Below are positions 43,799 through 52,764 of a stretch of 64,000 nt of DNA, piece after piece. Each line of letters begins with the position of its first letter. Positions within the stretch are counted from its first letter, which is position 1. The notes below the pieces were generated by a model. That model was given only the letters and a program-made list of their open reading frames with translations. It made no database searches and was not told the DNA's origin. This DNA comes from Nocardia bhagyanarayanae (GTDB lineage: Bacteria > Actinomycetota > Actinomycetes > Mycobacteriales > Mycobacteriaceae), in NCBI RefSeq assembly GCF_006716565.1, contig NZ_VFPG01000001.1, positions 5,456,001 through 5,520,000 of the forward strand, in the 5' to 3' direction. Both the position numbers and the translations under genes were made by a program.

Positions 43799-44275
43799 TC
43801 ACTCCCGGCGCAGTTCGAAGATCCGGAACTCGCGGCCGCCGGACAGCTCGTACTCCATCTCGTAGCCGGGCCAGAACTCCACGGCCAGATCCCAGACGCG
43901 CTTGCGCTCGACACCGGTGATCTCGGTGACCCGCACCGGGAAACGCTCACCCCGATGCCCGACCGTCGCGGTACTGGCCGCACGCAGGTTCGCCGACCAC
44001 GCGGGATGCTTCGCACTGCCCCAGTTCGACCCGATCACCAGGAAATCGGCGCCGCGCGGCACGTACAGCAGCGACCTGGTGCGCGGCATCCCCGTCTTGC
44101 GTCCCGCGACCGTGACCTCGATCGACGGCAGCCCCACCAGATCGAGCACGCCGAACCGCCCGCGAGTCACCCACCGGATGAACCGTTCCAGCGGCAGCAC
44201 CAGCGGCGCCGTGCGCATCACCCACCGCTGCTGCGCGAGGCGCCTGGCGAGAGTCGGCAACGGATTCGAGACCAT
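43799..44275 (-). CDS. Ddn-like deazaflavin (F420)-dependent nitroreductase family protein
   Basis: 158 residues of the split-barrel Ddn/FDOR-A family. Marks are LPSIEVTVAGRKTGMPRTRSLLYV, VIGSNWGSAKHPAW with the SNWG...HPAW F420-contact motif, and RVWDLAVEFWPGYEMEY. Family members reduce quinones or nitro drugs using reduced F420 at the membrane. It is convergent with the LysR gene by six bases. The start at 44275 is the first in-frame codon consistent with family length. Confidence 0.9.
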   Translation of the reverse strand: MVSNPLPTLARRLAQQRWVMRTAPLVLPLERFIRWVTRGRFGVLDLVGLPSIEVTVAGRKTGMPRTRSLLYVPRGADFLVIGSNWGSAKHPAWSANLRAASTATVGHRGERFPVRVTEITGVERKRVWDLAVEFWPGYEMEYELSGGREFRIFELRRE

Positions 44276-44440
44276 AACCGCATGGTGCCACGCCGCGGCG
44301 GCCGCGTCCGGCCGCGAGCGCCGAAGCGGTCCAATTCACACCGCACGCGCACCGGTCGACACCGAAACTCCGGCATCGACCGCACAGATGTGCGAACGGA
44401 CCCGGGAAATTCAATAGTTAAACGTCGCCATTTCACCACC

Positions 44441-44462
44441 GTCTGTATTTTCGATGACAGAC
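44441..44462. repeat. Inverted repeat GTCTGT-N10-ACAGAC in a divergent intergenic region
   Basis: Perfect 6-bp arms (44441-44446 and 44457-44462). It lies in the 300-base region 44276-44575 between the Ddn-like and MMPL genes, which otherwise shows no gene; an AT-rich stretch before it (AATAGTTAAACG) may hold a promoter. Operator role is inferred from position. Confidence 0.35.
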
Positions 44463-44575
44463 ATCCACGATTTCCCACGGAAAGGACACGGCCCCTTGGT
44501 CTTCCGCACAGCAGGATCGGCTCACCGACCGACCCCGGCCACCCACGCCCACCCCTGCCCCCGCGGAGACCGCTG

Positions 44576-46798
44576 ATGTTCGCGCGATGGGGGGAACTCG
44601 TCCACCGATACCGCTTCGGCGTACTCGGCATCGTCATCGCCGGGCTGCTCGCACTCGCGGGCTACGGCATCGGCATCGAAAACCACCTCAGCTCCAGCGG
44701 TTTGGAAGACCCCACCGCCGAATCCGCCCGAGCAAGCCGCCTCGCCGACGAAGCGTGGGGCCGCGACCACGAATCCGACGTCGTCCTGCTCATCACCGCA
44801 CCCGACGGCAAAACCGTCGACGACCCCGAACTCGGCCGCACCGTCGTCGACCACCTGAACACCCTCACCCGCGACCACCCCGACGAGATCACCGGCATCA
44901 ACGGCGCCTACTGGGCCACCGAAAGCGGTAAAGCCAGCGGACCCCTCTTCGCCGGAGACGACCGCCGCCACGCCTTCGTCCTCATCGCCATCCGCGGCGA
45001 CGACGACACCGAGATGGTCCGTAACTACCGAAAGGTCAAGGACGACTTCCCCATTCCCGGCGTCGACATCCAAATCGCCGGACTCCAACCCATCGCGGGC
45101 ACCCTCACCGACACACTCACCGACGACGTGCACCGCATGGAGGTCGTCGCACTACCTGTCGTCGCCGTCCTGCTGTTCTTCGTCTTCGGCGGACTCGTCG
45201 CCGCCGCGCTGCCCCTCGCCATCGGCGCGCTCACCGTCACCGGCGCCAACGGCATCATGCGGATATTCACCAACTTCACCGAGGTCAACTCCTTCGTCAC
45301 CGGCGTCGTCTCGATGATCGGCGTCGGCCTCGCCATCGACTACGGCCTGTTCATCGTCAGCCGCTTCCGCGAAGAACTCGCCGCCGGCCACGACACCCGC
45401 ACCGCCGTCCGCCGCACCGTCAGCACGGCAGGCCGCACCGTCGTCTTCTCCGCGACCATGATCGTCGCCAGTCTCGGCGGCCTGCTGATCTTCCCGCAGG
45501 GATTCCTCAAATCCCTCGCCTACGGCGCCATCGCCACCGTCCTGCTCGCCGCGCTCGCCGCGATCACGATCCTGCCCGCCGCCCTCGGCATCCTCGGACC
45601 ACGCGTGGACAGCCTCGGCCTCAGCCGATTCCGCCGCACCAAGACCGCCGCCGAGATCGAGAACGGCTTATGGGGCCGCACCACCGACTGGGTCATGCGC
45701 AAGCCGCTGCGCGTCGCCATCCCGCTCGTCCTCGGCCTCTGCCTGCTCATCATCCCGATGAAGAACCTCGCCTTCGGCGGCATGAGCGAGACCTACCTGC
45801 CACCGGACAACCCCACCCGCCTCGCCCAGCAGCACTTCGACGAACTGTTCCCCAAACGCCAACCCGACCCGCTCCAGCTCATCGTCCTCTCCGACGACCG
45901 CGCCGCCATCGGCACGCTCTACCGCCAGGTCAACCAAGCACCCGGTCTCGCAAGCGAATTCAGCGTGCCCGCCTCCGCACCCGGCCGCACCGACCTCTAC
46001 CGCATGCGCGCCACCCTCGCCGATTCCGGCAACGCCGGCCCCACGATCGACTACCTCCGCGCACTCGACGTGCCCGACGGACTCACCCTCCTCGTCGGCG
46101 GCCAGCCCGCGATCCAAGAAGACAGCATCGACACCCTGCTCGAACGCATGCCGTACATGATCGCCACGGTCGTGCTGATCACGACGTTGCTGATGTTCCT
46201 GACCTTCGGCTCACTCGTCCTGCCGATCAAGGCCGCGCTGATGAGCGCACTCGGCCTCGGCTCCACGCTCGGCATCCTCACCTGGATCTTCATCGACGGC
46301 CACGGAGCCGGGCTGCTCAACTTCACACCGCAGCCGATCATGTCCCCGGTGCTGGTGCTCATCATCGCCATCGTCTACGGCCTGTCCACCGACTACGAGG
46401 TGTTCCTGCTGTCGCGCATGGTCGAAGCGAGAGCCAAGGGCGCCGACACCACCCAGGCCATCCGCGTCGGCACCGCGCACACCGGCGGCATCATCACCGC
46501 CGCCGCCCTCATCCTGCTGGTGGTCACCGGCGCGTTCGCCTTCTCCGACCTCGTGATGATGCAGTACATCGCCTACGGCATGATCGCGGCCCTGTTCATC
46601 GACGCGACGATCCTGCGCATGCTGCTGGTCCCGGCGGTCATGAAACTGCTCGGCGACAAGTGCTGGTGGGCGCCCGCCTGGATGCGGCGGATCCAGCGCA
46701 AGATCGGCCTCGGCGAACCCGTTCTGGACGACGAACCGCCGGCCCGCGCCGTGCCCGAGGCGACTCCGGTCTCGGCAGCGGTGTCCGCGCGGAGCTGA
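44576..46798 (+). CDS. MMPL family RND transporter
   Basis: 740-residue resistance-nodulation-division transporter of the MmpL type, which exports lipids or small molecules across the inner membrane. Two halves each have a membrane helix, an extracytoplasmic porter domain and five or six helices. The proton-relay Asp-Tyr pairs are visible in GLAIDYGLFIVSRFREEL and YGLSTDYEVFLLSRMVEA. The tail after residue 700 is charged and short. The ATG at 44576 has GGAGA eight bases upstream. No MmpS partner is adjacent. A methyltransferase gene follows 110 bases later on the same strand. Confidence 0.93.
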   Translation: MFARWGELVHRYRFGVLGIVIAGLLALAGYGIGIENHLSSSGLEDPTAESARASRLADEAWGRDHESDVVLLITAPDGKTVDDPELGRTVVDHLNTLTRDHPDEITGINGAYWATESGKASGPLFAGDDRRHAFVLIAIRGDDDTEMVRNYRKVKDDFPIPGVDIQIAGLQPIAGTLTDTLTDDVHRMEVVALPVVAVLLFFVFGGLVAAALPLAIGALTVTGANGIMRIFTNFTEVNSFVTGVVSMIGVGLAIDYGLFIVSRFREELAAGHDTRTAVRRTVSTAGRTVVFSATMIVASLGGLLIFPQGFLKSLAYGAIATVLLAALAAITILPAALGILGPRVDSLGLSRFRRTKTAAEIENGLWGRTTDWVMRKPLRVAIPLVLGLCLLIIPMKNLAFGGMSETYLPPDNPTRLAQQHFDELFPKRQPDPLQLIVLSDDRAAIGTLYRQVNQAPGLASEFSVPASAPGRTDLYRMRATLADSGNAGPTIDYLRALDVPDGLTLLVGGQPAIQEDSIDTLLERMPYMIATVVLITTLLMFLTFGSLVLPIKAALMSALGLGSTLGILTWIFIDGHGAGLLNFTPQPIMSPVLVLIIAIVYGLSTDYEVFLLSRMVEARAKGADTTQAIRVGTAHTGGIITAAALILLVVTGAFAFSDLVMMQYIAYGMIAALFIDATILRMLLVPAVMKLLGDKCWWAPAWMRRIQRKIGLGEPVLDDEPPARAVPEATPVSAAVSARS

Positions 46799-46908
46799 CC
46801 GGCGGCCGAGTCACCCGGGAAAAAGCGCGGTCGCCACCCTCTCGCGGAGTACGCTCACCGCCAGAAGGGAGCGTCACCACCGCCGACCGGACCGAAGGAC
46901 GTGCACCG

Positions 46909-47709
46909 ATGAGCAGCCGTCTCGACGCCGAATACGCCGATCCCACGCCGCTACGGGTGCGGATCGACACCCACGAGCGCTACTCGGAGAAACCCCACGA
47001 CCCGGGCGGCGAAGTGCTGACCGCACTCGCCCTCTCCGGCGGGGAATACCTCGCCGACGTCGGCTGCGGCGACGCCCGGTTCCTCGCTCGCCTCGTGGCG
47101 TACGGCCACCGCGGTCCACTGCTCGGCATCGACACCTCACCCGCCATGGTCGCCGCCGCCCAGGCCGTCCCCGGCGTGCGCGGCGTCCGAGCCGACGCCC
47201 GCCATATCCCGTTCGACGACAACACCTTCGACGTGCTCACCGCACGCCACATGCTGTACCACGTCCCGGACCCGGCGGCCGCGCTGCACGAATTCCGGCG
47301 CACCACCAAACCGGGCGGCACCGTCGCGGTTGTCGTCAACCACGCCGAAACCTGCCCGCACATAAGCGAACTGGTCGACGCGCACGCCGCGAGCTACGGC
47401 ATCGAACCCGGCGCCGCCCCGCCGCGCACCGTCGATTCGGAAACACTGCCCCGGCTCATGTCCGACATCTTCGGGTCCGTGCACGTCCAGCGCTGCGACA
47501 ACGCGCTCGTCTTCGACAACCCCGCACCGCTGATCCGCTTCGCGGAGGCCATCTTCGGCTGCCGCGGCATCGAACGCGACCACCCCGATCGCGACGCGAT
47601 CCTGGCCGATCTCAGCGCCGACGTCGAAGACTGGTTCGGCCATCACCGCGGGCGCACCTGGCGCGATCCCAAGGGGTACGTCGTCGCCACCGCCCTCGTC
47701 GCGGAGTGA
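46909..47709 (+). CDS. Class I SAM-dependent methyltransferase
   Basis: 266 residues. The SAM motif is LADVGCGDARFLARLVAYG, followed by GIDTSPAMVAAA, ADARHIPFDDNTFDVLTARHMLYHVPDP and FRRTTKPGGTVAVVV, a standard Methyltransf_11-type set. The C-terminal 100 residues are helical and less conserved, where the substrate would bind. The ATG follows GAAGGA. It may be cotranscribed with the MMPL transporter, which would fit modification of an exported lipid, but that is inference. Confidence 0.88.
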   Translation: MSSRLDAEYADPTPLRVRIDTHERYSEKPHDPGGEVLTALALSGGEYLADVGCGDARFLARLVAYGHRGPLLGIDTSPAMVAAAQAVPGVRGVRADARHIPFDDNTFDVLTARHMLYHVPDPAAALHEFRRTTKPGGTVAVVVNHAETCPHISELVDAHAASYGIEPGAAPPRTVDSETLPRLMSDIFGSVHVQRCDNALVFDNPAPLIRFAEAIFGCRGIERDHPDRDAILADLSADVEDWFGHHRGRTWRDPKGYVVATALVAE

Positions 47710-48108
47710 TCGCCCGCCCCCTGCGGTAAGAGCTTGGTGATTGGGCACTTTCAGATCTTTGGTGATTGACGTAAGGCGTGGTTCTGCTTTGCCAAGGTGG
47801 GCTTATATAGTTAGATGCGCATATCTACGTAGCGGCATGTTGATTAGGGTTCTCCAGTGGCGTTGACACTGCCGACCAGCGGACCCCTGCCAGACCGAGA
47901 TCGCTGATGCCGACCTCGCCTCCACGGCGGTCCCTGCCGCCGGAACAGCTCCTCCCCTACCCCACCGAGAAGCCCTGCGGCACTCCGCGATCCTCCCCCG
48001 ACGCGGACGGGCGACCAGTTACAGTGTTCGCCGTGGTCTCACCCGACCCGGTGCCCTCCCACACCGGAGGCCCACGAGCGCCGACCACCCATTCGGAACA
48101 GGAGTTCG
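47710..48108. other. Gene-free region with an AT-rich island
   Basis: About 400 bases. From 47730 to 47860 the composition drops markedly in GC against the window. It contains a 10-base direct repeat, TTGGTGATTG, at 47734-47743 and 47759-47768 (25-base period), a TTATATAG run and an ATGCGCAT palindrome. No gene is recognised. It may be an end of a lost mobile element or a regulatory region for the GH1 gene. Confidence 0.4.
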
Positions 48109-49434
48109 ATGCGATCCCCCAGTCGCCGCCACGTCCTGGCCGCCCTCGCGGCCACCACCGCCGCGCTGGTCGTCGGCGGTAACGCGCCCGCGTACGCCCG
48201 CCCCGCGCCACCCACGCAGGTGCAGCCGTTCGGCAGTGATTTCCTGTGGGGCGTCGCCGCGTCCGGATACCAGTCGGAAGGCGATGCGCCGGACAGCAAT
48301 TGGTCGCGGTATGTCGCCGAGGGCAAGACCCAGGACCCGTACGAGAACGCCATCGACTTCCACAGCCGCTACCGCTCGGATATCGAGCTGGCCGGCCAGC
48401 TCGGCGTCCGGGTGTATCGCATCGGCATCGAATGGGCGCGGCTCCAGCCGCGACCCGGCGAGTGGGACGAAGCGGGATTCCGCTTCTACGACAACGTGAT
48501 CGCGGCGATCCGCGACGCGGGCATGCGGCCGATGCTGACCATCGACCACTGGGTCTACCCTGGCTGGGAGGTCGACCGCGGCGGCTGGCGCAACCCGGCG
48601 ATCGTCGAGGACTGGCTGGCCAACGCCAGGCGGGTGGTCGACAGGTACGCGCACGCGGACCCGCTGTGGGTGACCTTCAACGAGCCGATCATGTACGTGA
48701 TCAACGAGCTTCGGCACGGCGGCATCGGTCCCGCCGACGTGCCGGTCATGCACGACCGAATCGCTCGGGCGCACAACGCGATCTACGACCACATCCACGC
48801 GGTGCAGCCCGGCGCCATGGTGACGAGCAACGTCGCCTACATCCCGGCCGCCGAGGACGCGGTCAACAAGCCGCTGATCGACAAGATCGCCGCGAAGCTG
48901 GACTACGTCGGCATCGACTACTACTACGGCCTCTCCCCCGACAACCTCACGGGGATGACGAACTTCACCGAGCTGTGGAAGAACCCGCTCCAGCCCGAGG
49001 GCATCTACTATGCGCTGCAACATTATTCGCGCGCGTTTCCCGGCAAGCCGCTCTACATCGTGGAGAACGGCATGCCCACCGAGAACGGTCTGCCACGCTG
49101 GGATGCCTACAGCCGCGCCGACAACCTGCGCGACACCGTCTACTGGCTGCAGCGCGCCAAGGCCGACGGCATAGACCTGATCGGCTACAACTACTGGAGC
49201 CTCACCGACAACTACGAATGGGGCTCCTATACACCGCGTTTCGGCCTCTACACCGTCGACGTGCTGACCGATCCGACGCTGACGAGGCGCCCCACCGACG
49301 CCGTCGCGGCCTACCGCGCCATCACCAGCCACGGCGGCGTACCGGCCGACTACCTGCCGACGCGGCTGCCGAAGGAATGCTCGTTCGTGGACGCGCTCGC
49401 CAGCTGCGCCGATCCGGTGACCGTGCCCCGCTGA
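48109..49434 (+). CDS. Secreted glycoside hydrolase family 1 enzyme (beta-glucosidase-like)
   Basis: 441 residues. A twin-arginine-like signal (SPSRRHVLAALAATTAALVV then an AYA-type cleavage region) suggests export by Tat. The GH1 barrel follows: FLWGVAASGYQSEG, acid/base Glu192 in TFNEP, YVGIDYYYG, nucleophile Glu319 in YIVENGM and NYWSLTDNYEWGSY near the C-terminus. It hydrolyses beta-glycosides with retention; the aglycone is unknown. The ATG has AGGAG four bases upstream. A hairpin terminator separates it from the convergent PucR gene. Confidence 0.92.
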   Translation: MRSPSRRHVLAALAATTAALVVGGNAPAYARPAPPTQVQPFGSDFLWGVAASGYQSEGDAPDSNWSRYVAEGKTQDPYENAIDFHSRYRSDIELAGQLGVRVYRIGIEWARLQPRPGEWDEAGFRFYDNVIAAIRDAGMRPMLTIDHWVYPGWEVDRGGWRNPAIVEDWLANARRVVDRYAHADPLWVTFNEPIMYVINELRHGGIGPADVPVMHDRIARAHNAIYDHIHAVQPGAMVTSNVAYIPAAEDAVNKPLIDKIAAKLDYVGIDYYYGLSPDNLTGMTNFTELWKNPLQPEGIYYALQHYSRAFPGKPLYIVENGMPTENGLPRWDAYSRADNLRDTVYWLQRAKADGIDLIGYNYWSLTDNYEWGSYTPRFGLYTVDVLTDPTLTRRPTDAVAAYRAITSHGGVPADYLPTRLPKECSFVDALASCADPVTVPR

Positions 49435-49443
49435 TCCGCCCGC

Positions 49444-49472
49444 CCGGCGTGCGGTGCGGGGCCGCGCGCCGG
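49444..49472. terminator. Hairpin terminator between convergent GH1 and PucR genes
   Basis: CCGGCGTGCGG (49444-49454) and CCGCGCGCCGG (49462-49472) with a 7-base loop and one G-U-type mismatch. It sits between two stop codons, with no T-run. Confidence 0.6.
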
Positions 49473-49474
49473 CG

Positions 49475-50791
49475 TCAGGGGCGCCGTCCGCGCGGGGGCG
49501 CCGCGATGTCGTGCACCACGGCTTCCTGTTCGCCGGCTTCCGGCTCGGTGAAGCCGACGGGCGGGGGCACATCGCCGGTGCGGTGCGCCCGGGCGACCAA
49601 GGCCGAGCGCAGATACCACAGGCCCGATGCCTGGGTGGGGTCGAAGGCGATGAGCTGGCCGATCCGCTTGAGGCGGTAGTCGACGGTGTTGGTGTGCACG
49701 TGCAGCAGCCGCGCGGTGCGCTGCCGGTTCAGGTTCGTGCTGATGTGCACCTGCAGCGTTTCCAGCAGTTCGGGGTAGTCGTCCAGCGGATCGAGCAGCG
49801 AGCCGAGGAAGTCGCGCGCCGGGCCGGGCCGAGTGAGCTGGTATTCCAGCGCCAAGTCGTTGAAGCGGTAGAGGCCCGACACGCTGTGCATCCGGTGCAC
49901 CATGTCGAGCAGCTCGTGCGCCTGATCGGCGGCCTGGGGTATGCGTTCCGGGGTGGCCTCCACCGCGCTGGCGCGCACGGGAACCTGCGCGGCCCTGGAC
50001 AATTGGGCGACCAGCTCGTCGAGTTCCGCGTCGTCGAGGGTGGTGGTCGGGATGAGGATGGTGCCGCCGTCCACGCTCAGCAGCGACAGCGCGCTGTCGC
50101 CGCACCGGGTGGCCAGCTCCGCTTGCAACCTGCGTAGCTTGCGGCGGGCGACCACCTTGCTGTCCAGCGTCGGGTTCCGTTCGTCGCGGTGCGGCGGCAC
50201 CGCGAGCGCGAGCACGTGGTAGGCCTCCGCGATCTGGATTCCGCATTCGCGGGCCATGGTCGAGGTGCTGTTGCCGCCGAGCAGGGCCGAGGTCAACGTG
50301 TGCACGGCCGTGTGGTGTTCGCTCACCACGGCGCGAAGTTCCTTCACGTACGCCACCGACACCGTCGCGATGATGGTGTCGAGAATGTCCATGAAGCGGC
50401 GGGCCACGTTCACCAGGCTCTCGTGGTCCTGGGTGGTGGCATTGGCCAGGATCAGATCGAAGCCGAGTTTGAAGCCCTCGTGGATGGCGTGCTGGATGGT
50501 GTCGATCGGAATGCCCTCGCGCGCCCAGCCCGCGGCCGCGGCGCCGACTCGCTCGATGTCCTCGCCGACCTCGTTGCCGTCCAGCATCCGCACGGCCAGT
50601 TCCAGACACACCCGGGTCACCGCGGTCACGTCGCCGCTGAGCGCCTCGCCGGGTAGCGTGCCGCAGGGCACCACGTTCTTCACGAAGTGCCCGACCATGC
50701 GCTGGGAGAGGGTCCTGGTGTCCTTGAGATGGGTCGAGACCGGACGGCCCGAGACGATGAGATCAGGATCGGCCATGTTGGGAGCGGTCAC
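49475..50791 (-). CDS. PucR/CdaR family transcriptional regulator
   Basis: 438 residues. The C-terminal PucR helix-turn-helix is clear (ELLETLQVHISTNLNRQRTARLLHVHTNTVDYRLKRIGQL); the N-terminal half has a helical RsbRD-like part (TIQHAIHEGFKLGFDLILA) and the middle a GGDEF-like CdaR segment. PucR proteins activate purine or amide catabolism genes in some bacteria. The gene follows the amidohydrolase on the same strand 141 bases downstream, suggesting that amidohydrolase as a target. The GTG at 50791 has GAAGGA seven bases upstream. Confidence 0.9.
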   Translation of the reverse strand: MTAPNMADPDLIVSGRPVSTHLKDTRTLSQRMVGHFVKNVVPCGTLPGEALSGDVTAVTRVCLELAVRMLDGNEVGEDIERVGAAAAGWAREGIPIDTIQHAIHEGFKLGFDLILANATTQDHESLVNVARRFMDILDTIIATVSVAYVKELRAVVSEHHTAVHTLTSALLGGNSTSTMARECGIQIAEAYHVLALAVPPHRDERNPTLDSKVVARRKLRRLQAELATRCGDSALSLLSVDGGTILIPTTTLDDAELDELVAQLSRAAQVPVRASAVEATPERIPQAADQAHELLDMVHRMHSVSGLYRFNDLALEYQLTRPGPARDFLGSLLDPLDDYPELLETLQVHISTNLNRQRTARLLHVHTNTVDYRLKRIGQLIAFDPTQASGLWYLRSALVARAHRTGDVPPPVGFTEPEAGEQEAVVHDIAAPPRGRRP

Positions 50792-50931
50792 GAGCGGGTC
50801 CTTCCGGCCGGAATTGCACAGCGATCAAACGTAACGGGATTCGCCTGCGCCGTGGGCCGGGTCGATCACGGATTGTGAAACTTGAGTCGAAATCTCCAGT
50901 GTTTTTGTGACTGAGCACAAAAGACGGGGGG

Positions 50932-52551
50932 TCAGGTTTGGAAGGTCGGCTCCCCCGCCAAGTACGTAGCCCGCACCTCGATGTCGGCCAGTTCCTCCGG
51001 TGGCACCCGCCGGGGATCCCTGGCCAGGACGACCAGGTCCGCGTACTTGCCGGGAGTGAGGGATCCGGTGATGTCGTCGGCGAACAGCTGATACGCCGCG
51101 TCGATGGTCTGGGCACGCAGCGCCTGGTCGACGGTGATCCTTTCCGCCGGTGCGAGTACGCGTCCGCTGCGCGATGTCCGCGTCACCGCCGCCGCCATGT
51201 TGCGCAGCGGCTCCTCCTCGGTGACCGGGCAGTCGTTGTGGAACGACACGCGCATACCCGCGTCGAGTGCCGATCGGGTGCGCACCCAGTTGGCGCCGCG
51301 CTCGGGGCCGAACAGGTCGTCGACGAGCACGTCGCCCCAGTAGTAGACGTGATCGACGAACAAACTGCAGGTGATGCCGAGTCGCGCGGCGCGCCGGAAT
51401 TGCTCGGGCGTCATCGCGCCGCAGTGCTCCAAGCGCAGCCGGTGATCCCGGCGCGGATGGCGAGCCAGCGCGTTCTCGTAGACGTCGAGAATCGTGTCGA
51501 CGCCGTGATCGCCGTGCACGTGGCAGGCGATCTGCCAGCCCATCGGGTAGTACGCGCCGACGATCTGGTGCAGTTGGTCCGCGGTGTAGTTGGCGTGGCC
51601 GCGGTGGTCGTGCCCGAGTCCGAGCGCGGCCGTGGCGGGGGTGTTCAGATACGGGAACGAGGTGTCGATGTTGCCGACCCACGGTGATCCGTCGACCCAG
51701 ATCTTGATGCCGATCTGGCGGAACAGGTCGTCGCCGTTCTCCAGTGGGCAGTACGACTCCCCGCCCGGATCGGCCATCTCGTAGACCCGCATCCGCACCT
51801 TGCCTCGCTGCTGCTGATAGAGCGCGCTGGTCAGCGGGCGCATCTGCTGGGCGAAGGCCATGTCGCTGCACAGCGTGACACCGCGGCTCGCGAGGTCGGC
51901 GTGTTCGCGGGCGAGCAGTTCCGGGCCCGCGAGTTGCTCGGCGAGCATGGGCCCGATGACCGACAGCACGGCGGGGGTCTCGTAGACCTTGCCGGCGAGC
52001 CGGCCGTAGTCGTCCCTGACGTAGTGCCCGCCTGCCGGATCCGGCAGGTCGTCGGAGAGACCGGCGAACCGCATGGCCGCCCCGTTCGCCCACGCGAGGT
52101 GCCCGGAGTTCTGCCAGATCACGATCGGCCGGTCGGGTCCGAGTTCGTCCAGCCACGCCCTGGTCGGCTCCGGAAAACCCGATTGCAACAGCACATCCAA
52201 GCCGTAGAAGATCAACGGACGGCCGGCCGGAGCCATGGCGACCGCGCGCAGAATCTCGGCGTGCGCGTCCTCGGCGCTCGGACAGGTGGTGACCGGGCGA
52301 ATGTCGATCACGATGTCGGAGTACAGCATCTGATCCTGGGTCGGGTGGGTGTGCGCCTCCACGAAGCCCGGCATCAGGCAGCGATCGCCCAGGTCGATCA
52401 TCTCGGTCCCGGGTCCGCGCATGGCCAGCACGTCGTCTCCACCGACCGCGGCGATGCGCCCGTCGGACACCGCGACCGCGCGCGCCCCCTCGCGCTCGGG
52501 ATCCATCGCGAGGATCGTGCCGCCGGTGAAGATCAGATCGGCTGTGCTCAT
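50932..52551 (-). CDS. Amidohydrolase, YtcJ-like
   Basis: 539-residue TIM-barrel amidohydrolase. Metal ligands are visible in MPGFVEAHTHPTQD (HxH), CHVHGDHGVDTIL, RLEHCGAM and, near the C-terminus, VSFHNDCPVTEEEPLRNM; the end SLTPGKYADLVVLARDP is typical of the YtcJ (amidohydro_3) family. The substrate is likely an amide or ester with a cyclic or aryl part, unknown. The ATG at 52551 has GGAGGT four bases upstream. The PucR regulator lies downstream, and the P450 gene is divergent. Confidence 0.9.
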   Translation of the reverse strand: MSTADLIFTGGTILAMDPEREGARAVAVSDGRIAAVGGDDVLAMRGPGTEMIDLGDRCLMPGFVEAHTHPTQDQMLYSDIVIDIRPVTTCPSAEDAHAEILRAVAMAPAGRPLIFYGLDVLLQSGFPEPTRAWLDELGPDRPIVIWQNSGHLAWANGAAMRFAGLSDDLPDPAGGHYVRDDYGRLAGKVYETPAVLSVIGPMLAEQLAGPELLAREHADLASRGVTLCSDMAFAQQMRPLTSALYQQQRGKVRMRVYEMADPGGESYCPLENGDDLFRQIGIKIWVDGSPWVGNIDTSFPYLNTPATAALGLGHDHRGHANYTADQLHQIVGAYYPMGWQIACHVHGDHGVDTILDVYENALARHPRRDHRLRLEHCGAMTPEQFRRAARLGITCSLFVDHVYYWGDVLVDDLFGPERGANWVRTRSALDAGMRVSFHNDCPVTEEEPLRNMAAAVTRTSRSGRVLAPAERITVDQALRAQTIDAAYQLFADDITGSLTPGKYADLVVLARDPRRVPPEELADIEVRATYLAGEPTFQT

Positions 52552-52717
52552 CGAAACCTCCGTCGAACGGGCCGGGCCAGCGGACGGAAGCCGCTTTGCC
52601 ACTCGATTGCGAAGAGCGTGCGAGCTTCGACGATAACAGTTGGTACAGGTGATTTGCGTTGACAACTGATGTTTGCTGATCGCCCTTGGCGGCGATGAGA
52701 AGCGCGAGGAATCGCAT

Positions 52718-52731
52718 TGAAACACGTTCTA
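52718..52731. promoter_or_regulatory. KstR-type box upstream of the P450 gene
   Basis: TGAAACACGTTCTA matches the TnnAACnnGTTnnA motif recognised by KstR, the TetR-family repressor of cholesterol catabolism in mycolic-acid bacteria, at every fixed position. It ends where the predicted -35 of the P450 promoter begins. KstR itself is not encoded in the window. Confidence 0.6.
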
Positions 52732-52752
52732 GACAAAATGGATCGTTTGTCT
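52731..52752. promoter_or_regulatory. Palindromic operator AGACAAA-N8-TTTGTCT over the P450 promoter
   Basis: Perfect 7-bp arms (52731-52737 and 52746-52752). It covers the space between a TAGACA -35 (52730-52735) and a TACCGT -10 (52753-52758), 17 bases apart. The likely ligand is the TetR protein encoded just downstream of the P450 gene. Confidence 0.6.
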
Positions 52753-52764
52753 TACCGTCGATAT

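Noticed and set aside
52717..52764. Upstream TTG and ATG starts for the P450
   Set aside because: They lie inside the KstR-type box and the second palindrome, and neither has a ribosome-binding site.
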